A stretch of DNA of 64,000 nucleotides from Cellvibrio mixtus subsp. mixtus J3-8 (GTDB lineage: Bacteria > Pseudomonadota > Gammaproteobacteria > Pseudomonadales > Cellvibrionaceae): NCBI RefSeq assembly GCF_000766945.1, contig NZ_KN266207.1, positions 1,142,444-1,206,443 on the forward strand. Reading direction: 5' to 3'. The number at the start of each line of letters is the position of its first letter. Positions within the stretch are counted from its first letter, which is position 1. Below the pieces are notes generated by a model. The model made no database searches. It was not told the origin of the DNA and worked only from the letters and a program-made list of their open reading frames with translations. Of the stretch, positions 34,941 through 44,540 are shown one piece after another. The translations under genes and the position numbers were made by a program.

Positions 34941-35360
34941 GTGAACTTACGTGTATCCATATTATTAAGCTTGCTCATTACCAGCTTGAATGCCTGCGTT
35001 GTCGTTCCCAAAAAAGTGGCGAGCTACGACGAGAAATGCAAAGTGGCAGTACAAAAAATTACCCTTGACCTTGCACCGGTGGAAAGCGATACCGACTGGC
35101 ATTGTACCAATGAGAATTGTGCTTGGGATGTCTCGTCTGAAATTTTCAATGCAGTGTTGACTACCACTACCAGTGCCGTAGTATCCGGTTCAGTAGCATT
35201 AGCGGGTAACACGCTCTATTGGCTGGAAAGCAACGGGGATTGCCCGAGTGGGAGTTCAGCGGGAAATTCACCGCCGGAAAAACGCTCACCACTCCGGCAA
35301 CAGGAAAATTCCAATGACCCTTACCTGATTCAGGAAGAAATTATTACGGCTGGATCCTGA
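34941..35360 (+). CDS. Small predicted lipoprotein
   Basis: A 139-residue protein with a signal peptide ending in a lipobox (LNAC, Cys about 19). The mature part has four or five Cys residues (including CTNENC), a central hydrophobic stretch (VSGSVALAGNTLYWL) and a polar, Gln/Ser/Pro-rich C-terminus. No family recognised. GTG 34941 has only a weak ribosome site. It follows the transporter by 33 bp. Its last 17 bp overlap the convergent methyltransferase gene. Confidence 0.6.
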   Translation: MNLRVSILLSLLITSLNACVVVPKKVASYDEKCKVAVQKITLDLAPVESDTDWHCTNENCAWDVSSEIFNAVLTTTTSAVVSGSVALAGNTLYWLESNGDCPSGSSAGNSPPEKRSPLRQQENSNDPYLIQEEIITAGS

Positions 35361-35868
35361 TTTTATTATTTACGTCCCGGTTCTCCGCAATTGGCCGCTG
35401 TTCGACCACCGCCCTGCCCGACTTACTCATCCGGTCATAAAGTACAACGTGAACAGTCGCGGCTAAATTCATACAACCGATAGTCGGGATATACACGACG
35501 TGGTCACAGCGCTCCAGGATTTCTTTTTTTAACGAACCATCTTCCGGCCCGAAAATATAATACGCCTGTTCAGGATGCGTAAAATCCATTAACGGCACCG
35601 CGCCTTCAATCAACTCGATAGCAACCAATGCGGCACACGCAACCGGTGCATCTGGTAAATTTTCGACGTGCGTTAACGGAATTTTGCTTTGGGCATTTTT
35701 GGTATCCGTTGCAAATTTGCGCGCGCGATCAAAACGCACACCCGAATAAAAAACGGCATCGGCTTCATAACATCCCGCTGCGCGCATCACCATACCAACG
35801 TTGGTCGGACTTTTGGGATTAACCAAACCAATGTACGCGTGCGGCTTTTGTAACTCTTCATGATTCAT
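35344..35868 (-). CDS. SpoU/TrmH-family RNA 2'-O-methyltransferase
   Basis: A 174-residue single-domain SPOUT enzyme. The motif 1 region YIGLVNPKSPTNVGMVMRAA, motif 2 FGPEDGSL and motif 3 VYIPTIGCMNLAATVHVVLYD (quoted partly) are all recognisable, with the last normally reading PMxGxxxSLNVSxA. The length fits a TrmL-like or small TrmH-like protein that methylates ribose in tRNA or rRNA; the exact site is not clear. It starts 11 bp after the nspC stop, so it may be read with it. It overlaps the convergent lipoprotein tail by 17 bp. Confidence 0.82.
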   Translation of the reverse strand: MNHEELQKPHAYIGLVNPKSPTNVGMVMRAAGCYEADAVFYSGVRFDRARKFATDTKNAQSKIPLTHVENLPDAPVACAALVAIELIEGAVPLMDFTHPEQAYYIFGPEDGSLKKEILERCDHVVYIPTIGCMNLAATVHVVLYDRMSKSGRAVVEQRPIAENRDVNNKIRIQP

Positions 35869-35879
35869 CGAATAACCTG

Positions 35880-37067
35880 TTAAGAAAGACGTTGCTTGAA
35901 ATCGTTGTAACCAAATTCGCGAATAACGTCCAAATCATCAGTACGCGAATCCCACAGGGCAATTGCGGGCAAATTGATGCCGTTAAAGGTCGTGGTTTTT
36001 ACCATGGTGTAGTGAGCCATATCATCAAACACCAAGCGCTGGCCAACTTGCAATGGTTGTGCGAACGAATAATCACCAATGACATCACCGGCCAGGCAAG
36101 TCATACCTCCCAACCGGTAGGTATAGGGTAATTCATCGGGTAACCCTGCCTGCAAAATATCCGCGCGATAAGGCATTTCCAGCACGTCCGGCATATGGCA
36201 AGTAGCGGATGTATCCAGAATCGCCTGCGCTACGGTATTCCAGGTAATGTCCAACACTTCAGTAACGAGCACACCGCTGCGAATTGCCACCGCCTCACCG
36301 GGCTCCAGATAAACTTGTAAATTATATTCCCGTTGAAAAGAGTTAATCGTTTCAATTAACTCATCAACCTGATAATCCTCGCGGCTGATATGGTGGCCGC
36401 CGCCAAAATTAATCCATTGGATACGCTCAAAATATTTTCCGAATTTTTCTTTTACGGCGGTTAATGTGCGCTGCAGTGGCGGCAAATCCTGTTGACACAG
36501 AGTATGAAAATGTAAACCGCTGATACCATGCAATAAAGCAGGATCTTCACGTAATGCCTGCTCAAATTGTGCAAGAGGCACACCCATACGTGAACAGGGC
36601 GCACATGGGTCATACAGTGCAACCTCGCCTTCAGAATGCTCGGGATTGATACGAATACCAAATTGCAGCCCGGGACGATTTTGTTGTGCATTTAATGCTA
36701 ATGATTTAAAGCGTGACCATTGGGAAAATGAATTGAACAATACATGATCCGCAATTTTTAAGATTTCAATTAAATCTGATTCTTTATAAGCAGCAGAATA
36801 ACAATGCACCTCCCCACCGAATTCTTCTCGCCCCAGCCGGGCTTCGTGTAAACCACTAGCGCAAGTTCCGGAAAGGTATTGGCGAAACAAAGGTGCAAGA
36901 TTCCAGCAGGAAAACGCTTTTAGTGCGGCCAATATTTTTGCACCACTCTCCCGCTGGACACGGTTGAGGATTTTTAAATTATCTTCCACTGCCGCTTTGT
37001 CGATGACAAAGCATGGTGATGGCACACGAGTGGGATCAAACTGATTGAAGTATTCACGCTTAATCAT
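35880..37067 (-). CDS. nspC: Carboxynorspermidine/carboxyspermidine decarboxylase
   Basis: A 395-residue PLP-dependent alanine-racemase-fold decarboxylase, the last step of the alternative spermidine/norspermidine pathway. The probable PLP lysine is K50 in AALKAF. Other motifs are GTCASGLHEARLG, NFGGGHHISREDY and EPGEAVAI, and the late CLAGDVIGDYSF with the conserved catalytic Cys. The upstream enzyme, carboxynorspermidine dehydrogenase, lies next to it on the same strand. The start ATG 37067 has no obvious Shine-Dalgarno sequence. Product (spermidine or norspermidine) depends on whether putrescine or diaminopropane is supplied; the nearby agmatine route makes putrescine likely. Confidence 0.93.
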   Translation of the reverse strand: MIKREYFNQFDPTRVPSPCFVIDKAAVEDNLKILNRVQRESGAKILAALKAFSCWNLAPLFRQYLSGTCASGLHEARLGREEFGGEVHCYSAAYKESDLIEILKIADHVLFNSFSQWSRFKSLALNAQQNRPGLQFGIRINPEHSEGEVALYDPCAPCSRMGVPLAQFEQALREDPALLHGISGLHFHTLCQQDLPPLQRTLTAVKEKFGKYFERIQWINFGGGHHISREDYQVDELIETINSFQREYNLQVYLEPGEAVAIRSGVLVTEVLDITWNTVAQAILDTSATCHMPDVLEMPYRADILQAGLPDELPYTYRLGGMTCLAGDVIGDYSFAQPLQVGQRLVFDDMAHYTMVKTTTFNGINLPAIALWDSRTDDLDVIREFGYNDFKQRLS

Positions 37068-37153
37068 TTAAATAACCAGGTAAGTTGCGCGGCGCAGGTA
37101 GTCATGCGCAACGTTTCTATAAATTCGAGCAAAAAATTTATTTACATAGTTGT

Positions 37154-37173
37154 GTTGGGCATGGCTGCCCAAC
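37154..37173. repeat. REP-like inverted repeat
   Basis: A 7-bp stem GTTGGGC/GCCCAAC around a six-base loop, followed by CCTACGAC. This resembles short intergenic palindromes that occur in many copies in gammaproteobacteria. Copy number cannot be judged from this window. It lies between the two polyamine genes next to the 7-bp tandem repeat. Confidence 0.5.
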
Positions 37174-37215
37174 CTACGACTGGGTTGGATTGCATGTTGC
37201 GGTTCGCATGCTCAC

Positions 37216-37254
37216 CAGCAACCAGCAACCAGCAACCAGCAACCAGCAACCAGC
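37216..37254. repeat. Heptanucleotide tandem repeat (CAGCAAC)5
   Basis: Five perfect copies of CAGCAAC (37216-37250) plus a partial copy. It sits between the dehydrogenase stop (37264) and nspC start (37067). Perfect short tandem repeats are prone to slippage, so copy number may vary between strains and change the spacer length of the operon. Confidence 0.95.
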
Positions 37255-37263
37255 GTTGTGAAA

Positions 37264-38463
37264 TTAATCCTGCATTACGCTTGGATCAATATTCACCACC
37301 TGCCATGGCAAACCGTATTTATTGAGGTCATCCATAAATGGATCAGGATCATGTTGTTCCATATTCCATACGCCCGGTTTTTTCCATTTTCCTTCCAGGA
37401 TCATTTTTGCACCAATCATTGCCGGCACACCCGTGGTATAGGAAATCGCCTGGGATTTTACTTCGCGATAACATTCCTGGTGATCACAAACGTTATACAC
37501 AAACATCGCTTTTGGTTGGCCATCTTTTACACCTCGCACCAAACAGCCAATACAGGTTTTACCTTTGGTTAAGGGGCCAAGGCTGGCAGGATCAGGCAAC
37601 AACGCCTTTAAAAATTGCAGCGGCACTATTTCGCGACCCTCAAACATAATCGGCTCGATGCCCGTCATACCGACATTGCCCAACACTTCCAGATGCTTCA
37701 AATAATTATCCGAAAACGTCATCCAGAAACGCGCGCGCTTGATTTCAGGAAAATGTTTTACGATGGACTCCAACTCTTCGTGGTACATCATGTAAATTTT
37801 CTTCGGGCCAATGTCTGCCGGAAAATCAAAAACCTGGTTAACCGATAATGGAGAGGTTTCTACCCAATCACCATTTTCCCAATAACGGCCATTCGCAGTC
37901 ACTTCGCGGATATTAATTTCCGGATTGAAGTTGGTTGCAAATGGCAAGCCGTGATCGCCGGCATTGCAATCGATAATATCCAGATAATGGATTTCATCGA
38001 AATAATGTTTTTTTAAATAAGCGGTGTACACGTTAGTAACACCCGGATCAAAACCGGAACCGAGCAATGCAGTAATACCTGCATTTTTAAATTTATCCTG
38101 GTAAGCCCATTGCCACGAGTATTCAAATTTGGCGGTATCGAGCGGTTCATAATTAGCAGTGTCCAGATAATCAACACCAGTTTCCAAACAGGCATCCATG
38201 ATATGTAGATCCTGATATGGTAATGCAACGTTAATCACCAGATCCGGCTTTTCAGCGTTAATTAATGCAACTAATTCATGCACATTATCCGCATCAACCC
38301 GAGCAGTTTTGATCGGGCGATTTAATTGTGCTGCTATCGCTTTGCATTTGGACTCGGTGCGACTCGCCAATACAATTTCTGAAAAAATTCCAGGCAACTG
38401 TGCACATTTATGCACCACCACACCACTCACACCACCAGCCCCAATAATTAACACTTTTGCCAT
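37264..38463 (-). CDS. Carboxynorspermidine/carboxyspermidine dehydrogenase
   Basis: A 399-residue saccharopine-dehydrogenase-like enzyme that joins aspartate semialdehyde with putrescine or diaminopropane using NADPH to form carboxyspermidine or carboxynorspermidine. The N-terminal Rossmann motif is VLIIGAGGVSGVVVHK, followed by VLASRTESK. Later blocks such as ALLGSGFDPGVTNVYTAY fit the family. ATG 38463, preceded by GGAG at nine bases, is better than the far-upstream start at 38547. Its product is the substrate of the adjacent nspC. About 95 bp downstream of speA, separated from it by a terminator hairpin. Confidence 0.9.
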   Translation of the reverse strand: MAKVLIIGAGGVSGVVVHKCAQLPGIFSEIVLASRTESKCKAIAAQLNRPIKTARVDADNVHELVALINAEKPDLVINVALPYQDLHIMDACLETGVDYLDTANYEPLDTAKFEYSWQWAYQDKFKNAGITALLGSGFDPGVTNVYTAYLKKHYFDEIHYLDIIDCNAGDHGLPFATNFNPEINIREVTANGRYWENGDWVETSPLSVNQVFDFPADIGPKKIYMMYHEELESIVKHFPEIKRARFWMTFSDNYLKHLEVLGNVGMTGIEPIMFEGREIVPLQFLKALLPDPASLGPLTKGKTCIGCLVRGVKDGQPKAMFVYNVCDHQECYREVKSQAISYTTGVPAMIGAKMILEGKWKKPGVWNMEQHDPDPFMDDLNKYGLPWQVVNIDPSVMQD

Positions 38464-38514
38464 TATCACTTTCTCCAACGCTGCATACTTATTGCTTAAA
38501 AAAAATAAAAACAT

Positions 38515-38537
38515 CCGGGCACAATTTCTGCGCCCGG
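38515..38537 (-). terminator. Intrinsic terminator after speA
   Basis: Stem CCGGGC/GCCCGG, extended inside by CA/TG pairs around a five-base loop; on the minus strand it is followed by ATGTTTTTATTTTTTTT. It lies between speA and the dehydrogenase, so part of the transcription may stop here. Confidence 0.8.
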
Positions 38538-38557
38538 GAAATATCAATTCAACAAGA

Positions 38558-40483
38558 TTATTTCTCGAAATAGGTATAACCGCGTAAACCTTCCGAGTAT
38601 GCCGCTAGCATTTGCTGGCGATCAGCCACACTGATTATGCTATCGCGCACTGCCTGCTCAGCAGTTTCGCGAAATTGCTGATAGAGCGCTGCAGGATCAT
38701 ATTCAACATAACTCAATACATCAGCAATGCTATCGCCCTGCAGCTCGTGCACAAAATCAAGGCTAGCATCAGCATTGATACGCACACTCGCAACGTTAGT
38801 ATCGCCAAATAAATTATGCAGATCGCCCAGGGTTTCCTGGTACGCGCCGACCAGAAAAACCCCCAGATAATATTCTTCACCAGCTTTTATAGGATGCAAA
38901 GGTAATGTTGAAGATTCTCCCGTTGGCGTTGCGAATTTTTGCAGCTTACCATCACAGTCGCACGTGAGGTCTGCAATAATTGCCTGGCGTGTTGGTTCTT
39001 CAGTCAAGCGGTGAATAGGCATCACCGGAAATACTTGTCCAATTGCCCAGGAATCCGGCAATGATTGGAATACACTGAAATTGCCATAATAAATATCTGC
39101 CAATAATTGTGAGAGTGTTTCCAGTTCTGCAGGAACCCGTTTCATTTCTGGCAAGAGTGCCGCAATTTTTTGCAACGCAGCCAGATAAATATTTTCACTC
39201 AACACACGATGACGCAAATTGATATCGCCCGAATTAAACAAATCGCGGATTTTATCGCGATAGTAGATAGCGTCGTTATAGGACTCTTGCAGATTATTAA
39301 CACTGATTTCAGCCAAGGATTGCCACAAATTTTGAATCATTTCATGGCAGGGATGCGGCAAAATATCCGGCAAGGTTGTCGGTTCAAATTGGGTCACATC
39401 AAGAATATTAAATAACAGTATTGCTGTATGTGCGACAGTCGCCCGCCCTGATTCAGTAACAATCGTTGGGTGTGGTATGTGATGTTTATCCAGGCTTTCC
39501 TGAATAGCTTCAACGACGTCGATACAATATTCCTGCACCGAATAGTTGCGGCTATGCCCGTTGGTGCTGCAAGTGCCGTCATAATCAATGGCAAGCCCAC
39601 CCCCCAGATCGAGGTATTGCAAAGGTGCGCCCTCACCCACTAATTCAATGTAGTAGCGGCAGGCTTCCAATACGCCAGCACGAATGCTGCGAATATTAGG
39701 AATTTGTGATCCGAGGTGAAAGTGTAATAATTGGAAACAATGTAATAAATTTGCTTCGCGCAATGTGTCAATCACCGTAACCAGTTCATTGGTATTCAAA
39801 CCAAACAAACTGCGGTCACCGCTATCTGCACTCCAATGCCCTTCAACTTTAGTTGATAGTTTCAGGCGCACACCAATAAGCGGTTCAATGTCCAATGCAC
39901 GGCTGCGCTCTATGACAGACTGCAACTCACTCAATGTCTCCAAAACAAAAAAACATTTAAAACCCAATTTGCGCGATTGCAAACCGAGGCTAATAAATTC
40001 AGCATCCTTGTAGCCATTACAAATAATTAAACTCTCGCGATTGGTAATCGTTGCGAGTGCAATCATTAATTCGGCTTTACTACCAGCCTCCAAACCATGA
40101 TTGTAACGCTCACCAAAACGGGCGATTTCGGCAACCACATGGCTTTGCTGATTCACTTTGATAGGAAACACACCGCGATATTGTCCGCGATAACCGGAAG
40201 ATTCCATCGCCTGGGAAAAAGAATCATTGAGAATGCTGATGCGAGTATCAACAAGATTCTCAAGCCGTAACAACACAGGCATTTGCAAACCGCGCTGCTG
40301 TAAGCCATCCACAATATGCATCAGGGAAACACAGGCATCACCGTTCGCAGCGGGTACACAGACAGTTACCTCACCAGCGTCAGATACACCAAAATAGTTG
40401 CTGCTCCATTCATCAATACCATACAACTCAGCTGATTTACGTGCTGACCAATTGTTTTCCGGTTGTTGTGCAGGAATATTCAT
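38558..40483 (-). CDS. speA: Biosynthetic arginine decarboxylase
   Basis: A 641-residue PLP enzyme converting arginine to agmatine. The PLP-lysine motif is FPIKVNQQSHVV; the Gly-rich phosphate-binding segment LDLGGGLAIDYDG and the C-terminal catalytic HPC motif (ILPHPCHEMIQ region and the later Cys-containing strand) agree with the SpeA group. ATG 40483 has AGGAG six bases upstream; an earlier start at 40507 is less supported. It feeds AguA-AguB at the other end of this window and thereby the adjacent carboxyspermidine genes. Confidence 0.95.
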   Translation of the reverse strand: MNIPAQQPENNWSARKSAELYGIDEWSSNYFGVSDAGEVTVCVPAANGDACVSLMHIVDGLQQRGLQMPVLLRLENLVDTRISILNDSFSQAMESSGYRGQYRGVFPIKVNQQSHVVAEIARFGERYNHGLEAGSKAELMIALATITNRESLIICNGYKDAEFISLGLQSRKLGFKCFFVLETLSELQSVIERSRALDIEPLIGVRLKLSTKVEGHWSADSGDRSLFGLNTNELVTVIDTLREANLLHCFQLLHFHLGSQIPNIRSIRAGVLEACRYYIELVGEGAPLQYLDLGGGLAIDYDGTCSTNGHSRNYSVQEYCIDVVEAIQESLDKHHIPHPTIVTESGRATVAHTAILLFNILDVTQFEPTTLPDILPHPCHEMIQNLWQSLAEISVNNLQESYNDAIYYRDKIRDLFNSGDINLRHRVLSENIYLAALQKIAALLPEMKRVPAELETLSQLLADIYYGNFSVFQSLPDSWAIGQVFPVMPIHRLTEEPTRQAIIADLTCDCDGKLQKFATPTGESSTLPLHPIKAGEEYYLGVFLVGAYQETLGDLHNLFGDTNVASVRINADASLDFVHELQGDSIADVLSYVEYDPAALYQQFRETAEQAVRDSIISVADRQQMLAAYSEGLRGYTYFEK

Positions 40484-40645
40484 ACAGGCTCCTTGGAACG
40501 CTGGCAATTCCGAATATGGATGGCAATTGCCGTTGTAAAATCAAAAAATGGCGCGCAATTTTCCACATTTTTGATGAAAAATAAAGGCACACGGCGCGCA
40601 TGTGCGATTTTCAGACAATTTTTATGCATAAAAATGCGGCTTTCG

Positions 40646-42295
40646 CTATTTGACCCCCGCTTTTACTGATACGTTCTCTGTGAGATAGCGAATCAATACC
40701 CCCATGTTCCGAATGTAGGCTCCAGTTGAAATACCCATAACCGGATTATCCACAGGGTATGGTGACGTATCCCATTTATCCCCTACCATGCTGTTGGCAT
40801 AGCGACTGTCATTACTCGCGTTTTTGCGTTTTGGCGGCTGGCCAATGTAAGGATTGGTAGTGAAGAAAAGTGGTGTGGGCCAGTAACCGCTAGCATTAAG
40901 CTCGCCAATTAATTTACCAACCCTTTTCTCCAATGATTCTTCATCATTTTTTGCACGCTCGGATTGTGCGCGAAAATTTAAATCAGAAAAACTCACTCTC
41001 CCCAAGGTAAAATATTCTGGCAATTCCATTCGCACCATTTCACGCAATGGTGAATTCCGGCCCACGTCAATTGTCGGAATTGCTAATACGTCGCGATAGG
41101 CTTTGCGTAACTTATCGATCGGAATACTTGCTGCTGATTTGTAATGCGCGAGCATATTCCCAGGGAGATAATCCAAATAATAATTGCCATTGGCAACATT
41201 CGAACCGCGACGATGCGTGTAAATCGCCTTGCCAGTTCCTATTTCAATAAATGCCGGATGAGTTCGCCCCTCTATTACAGAAGTGCTAGTCACCTTCAAT
41301 GACTCAAGCCAATCCAGAGCTTCCGGAATTCGTGCTAGAAATTTACTATCACCAGTCAAGCGATAAAATTTAATAAGCTGCGTAATATTCCTGGCTGTTG
41401 TTGGGGTGTGCAAACTACGTGGCTCATAAGAACGCGCAGCGGCTGGTTGTAATTCTATTGTATATTGCAATGCCCACCCTGGCTGCGGTTGGCCTTGTTG
41501 GGTAACGATAAAGGTATTCATCGCGCGAATTATCGGTTCTCGTACGCGTGTTTCACCTAACGTTTGATAGCACATTAACAGGAAATCAATATTCTCTATG
41601 GCCACGTCGTCATTGAAGGTAATAAACGATGAGTAGTCGGGATGATCCGGATAAGGATGATCGTACATTAATGGAAATCGTTGCGGCCAACCCCCTATCG
41701 GATATTGGCTATTTAACACAAAATCAATCGCTTTATTTAATGGGCCACGATATTGTTCATCGCGCTTTTCCATATACAACCGCAATAAAAATTTTGCGGC
41801 ATCTACAGTACCTGCATCATCAAATGTGGCGTTGCCATAATAATGATGGAATTCTTCCAATCTCCAGGCATGCTTACCAATCGTCGCATACCAATCTTTT
41901 AAGGATGTTTCACCGGCATAATCCGCAACATAATTCCACCCGCCACTTGGATGCTGGGCATAAATAATTGCTGTCGCAATTTTTTGCGCGCCTTGATAAT
42001 AAAACTCATCGCCCGTTGCATGATAGGCGTCCAGCATTAAATGGCCAACGCTTGCGGTGCCCGGTGGTTGTAGCCAGATCATGGTGCGCTTCGCTTCAAG
42101 CTCTCCCCATTGGCGAGAAAAATCCGGCAAATAAGACCACACAAAACCACCTTGATAGCTGGCTTTTTCTAACATAAATTCGCTGGCAGTTTTCATGGTG
42201 TGAAGTATTTTTTCACGGTCAGGGACATCAGCCAAACAGCCATGAGTTGCAATACAAAAGATATAACAAAGAAATTTTTTGTTGATGAGGGACAT
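40646..42295 (-). CDS. Secreted pectate lyase, polysaccharide lyase family 10-like
   Basis: A 549-residue protein with an N-terminal signal peptide ending near CLADV. The (alpha/alpha)-type repeats and the motif YPIGGWPQRFPL, similar to the PL10 signature YPNGGWPQ, point to calcium-dependent cleavage of polygalacturonate by beta-elimination. An internal helical-repeat region precedes it (about 30-190). The C-terminal 150 residues are rich in Arg/Asn and less typical. Unlike the multi-modular lyases of cellulolytic relatives, no carbohydrate-binding module or Ser-rich linker is seen. Monocistronic on the minus strand. Family assignment rests on short motifs. Confidence 0.75.
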   Translation of the reverse strand: MSLINKKFLCYIFCIATHGCLADVPDREKILHTMKTASEFMLEKASYQGGFVWSYLPDFSRQWGELEAKRTMIWLQPPGTASVGHLMLDAYHATGDEFYYQGAQKIATAIIYAQHPSGGWNYVADYAGETSLKDWYATIGKHAWRLEEFHHYYGNATFDDAGTVDAAKFLLRLYMEKRDEQYRGPLNKAIDFVLNSQYPIGGWPQRFPLMYDHPYPDHPDYSSFITFNDDVAIENIDFLLMCYQTLGETRVREPIIRAMNTFIVTQQGQPQPGWALQYTIELQPAAARSYEPRSLHTPTTARNITQLIKFYRLTGDSKFLARIPEALDWLESLKVTSTSVIEGRTHPAFIEIGTGKAIYTHRRGSNVANGNYYLDYLPGNMLAHYKSAASIPIDKLRKAYRDVLAIPTIDVGRNSPLREMVRMELPEYFTLGRVSFSDLNFRAQSERAKNDEESLEKRVGKLIGELNASGYWPTPLFFTTNPYIGQPPKRKNASNDSRYANSMVGDKWDTSPYPVDNPVMGISTGAYIRNMGVLIRYLTENVSVKAGVK

Positions 42296-42468
42296 AGTTG
42301 GTCTCTTTTATTTTTACACTATGAAAATGAACAATTATTATTGCTAATAACAATTCACTAAAAGGACTAACCGAAAGCAGGCCGATTGTTATTTTTATCG
42401 AGTTATAGACACATCATAAATGTCAAAAAAGAAGAGTGACATGGGTTTAACATTTTTTAGCGGTGCAC

Positions 42469-43092
42469 TTATCCACCCACCACATGCGGGAAAAGACCTT
42501 TAATGCCACCGGCAATAAACTCCACAGCAATCGCCGCCAACAACAACCCCATAACCCGTGTAGACATAACAATACCGCGCTTGCTTAAATGCTGGCGAAA
42601 CCAGGGTAAGAATTTAAAGCACAGCCACAAAGAGCTACTCACTAGCAATATACATCCGGTAATCGCTACATAATGCAATACAGAATTGGATTGATGCGCA
42701 TATACAATGACTGCGCTCATTGCTCCGGGGCCAGCTAGTAGCGGCATCGTTAAAGGAACAAGGGCAATGGTTTCATCCTGGGCTGCTTCTATTTCTTCCG
42801 GCGTATGCCCACGCGATTTGAGCATCGTCAGCCCCATTAACAATAATATTATTCCGCCTGCACAGCGAAATGCATCTATGCTGATGCCAAAAGCCCAAAG
42901 AATCCATTCACCTAATAACAAAGCAACCATCAATGCGGTAAACACCGAAATCACAGTTAAACGTGCCGTTTTAAATTGTTGTTCACGATTCTGGTGAACA
43001 GTTAAGGCGATAAATACGGGAATGGCGCCCAGAGGGTCAACAATTGCCAACAGGCCGATGAGGAATTTGGTGTATTCAGTGATTTCGAGCAT
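42469..43092 (-). CDS. MarC-family integral membrane protein (UPF0056)
   Basis: A 207-residue protein with six hydrophobic segments. The opening TKFLIGLLAIVDPLGAIPVFIAL and the block VPLTMPLLAGPGAMSAVIVYA (here cited in short form) are family hallmarks. The role is unknown; the old link with antibiotic resistance is not supported for the family. ATG 43092 lies divergent to the MscS-type gene across about 140 bp. Confidence 0.9.
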   Translation of the reverse strand: MLEITEYTKFLIGLLAIVDPLGAIPVFIALTVHQNREQQFKTARLTVISVFTALMVALLLGEWILWAFGISIDAFRCAGGIILLLMGLTMLKSRGHTPEEIEAAQDETIALVPLTMPLLAGPGAMSAVIVYAHQSNSVLHYVAITGCILLVSSSLWLCFKFLPWFRQHLSKRGIVMSTRVMGLLLAAIAVEFIAGGIKGLFPHVVGG

Positions 43093-43235
43093 GGCATAGC
43101 TCTTTGGATATTTATGCTTAAGTGTAGGCTAGATTTTAATATTGACCGCTCTCCTCAAAAGGAACTTTTTAATGGTATAAAACCTCATAAACTGCTTGTA
43201 GCTACAGCGAAAACGCATTGAAGGATGTGAGGACT

Positions 43236-44540
43236 ATGTCAATAAAAGCCCATTTACAGCATTGGCTGGATCGGATCGGATTGGAACATAACGAACAGGC
43301 TTATATGATCGCTGTGCTTCTAATCATCCTGCTCACGTCATTAGTAACCCATTGGTTGTTACATCGTGTGATATTGCGTTTTTTGCGCATTAGTGCAAAA
43401 ACGTCCCGACACCCTTGGGCCCAGTCGCTATATCGGCGAAAACTTTTTACGCGCCTGGCACTCACCTTACAAGGTTTTCTTATTTTCGCATTAGCGCGCT
43501 TTTTTCTGGAAAAAGATGCCCCGGAACTGCCCGTGTTCGAAATGCTGACTTATTTATGGGTATTGTTATTCGGGCTGCTTGCATTTTTTTCGCTGTTGGA
43601 CACGCTAGAAGATATTACTGCAACAACCGAAACCGGACGGCGATTCCCTCTGCGTGGTTTATTCCAAAGTTTCAAATTAATTGGATTTATTGTTGTACTC
43701 ATATTCTCCATTTCATTACTGATCGGGAAATCGCCCGTTATTTTATTCAGCGGCCTTGGTGCCATGACTGCCATTTTATTATTGGTATTTAAAGATCCCA
43801 TACTCGGGCTGGTTGCCGGTATCCAGTTATCAGCCAATAAAATGCTGCGGTTGGGTGATTGGGTAGAAATGCCCAAATACGGTGCCGACGGGGAAGTGAC
43901 GGATATCAATTTAACAACGGTAAAAGTACGCAATTGGGATAAAACCATAACCACAATTCCGACCTACGCGTTAATTTCAGATTCGTTTAAAAACTGGCGC
44001 GGTATGTCGGAATCCGGTGGTCGCCGTATTAAGCGAGCAATCCATATTGATGCAACCAGTGTGCGCTTTCTTAATGGTGAGGATATTATCCGTTTACGCA
44101 AGGCACAGTTACTCAGTGGTTATATAGAACAAAAGCTGACTGAAATCGATCAACACAATAGAGAAAAAAATATTGATATTGGTTCAATAACCAATGGTCG
44201 TCGATTAACAAATCTGGGCACTTTCCGTGCGTACCTGACGGCATACCTGAAAGCCAATCAATACATCCACCAGGATATGACTCACATGGTGCGACATTTA
44301 AGCCCGGGGGCGGAGGGAATCCCCATAGAAATTTATGCATTCACCAACAACACAGCCTGGCTCGCTTATGAAAATATCCAGGCCGATATTTTTGACCATG
44401 TTTTTGCTGTGTTACCGGAATTTGATTTGCGTGCTTATCAGTCACCTACCGGATATGACATTCAAGCGGTCGGCTTGGGTTTGCAAACAGCGTTAACCGG
44501 TTTCTCCAAACAGGAAAATAATCTTCATAAAAGGGATTAA
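43236..44540 (+). CDS. MscS-family mechanosensitive channel (YbdG/MscM-like)
   Basis: A 434-residue inner-membrane protein. About five membrane helices lie in residues 15-190, with the pore-lining helix in SGLGAMTAILLLVFKDPILGLVAG followed by the beta domain: LSANKMLRLGDWVEMPKYGADGEV and VRNWDKTITTIPTY are typical MscS sequences (fragments shown). The extended C-terminal domain and length resemble YbdG-type channels. They release solutes during osmotic downshock. ATG 43236 (GAGG close upstream) is preferred to TTG 43218. Confidence 0.92.
   Translation: MSIKAHLQHWLDRIGLEHNEQAYMIAVLLIILLTSLVTHWLLHRVILRFLRISAKTSRHPWAQSLYRRKLFTRLALTLQGFLIFALARFFLEKDAPELPVFEMLTYLWVLLFGLLAFFSLLDTLEDITATTETGRRFPLRGLFQSFKLIGFIVVLIFSISLLIGKSPVILFSGLGAMTAILLLVFKDPILGLVAGIQLSANKMLRLGDWVEMPKYGADGEVTDINLTTVKVRNWDKTITTIPTYALISDSFKNWRGMSESGGRRIKRAIHIDATSVRFLNGEDIIRLRKAQLLSGYIEQKLTEIDQHNREKNIDIGSITNGRRLTNLGTFRAYLTAYLKANQYIHQDMTHMVRHLSPGAEGIPIEIYAFTNNTAWLAYENIQADIFDHVFAVLPEFDLRAYQSPTGYDIQAVGLGLQTALTGFSKQENNLHKRD

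Noticed and set aside
37216-37254. Short direct repeats considered as a CRISPR array
   Set aside because: Units are 7 bp and contiguous with no spacers, so this is a simple tandem repeat.
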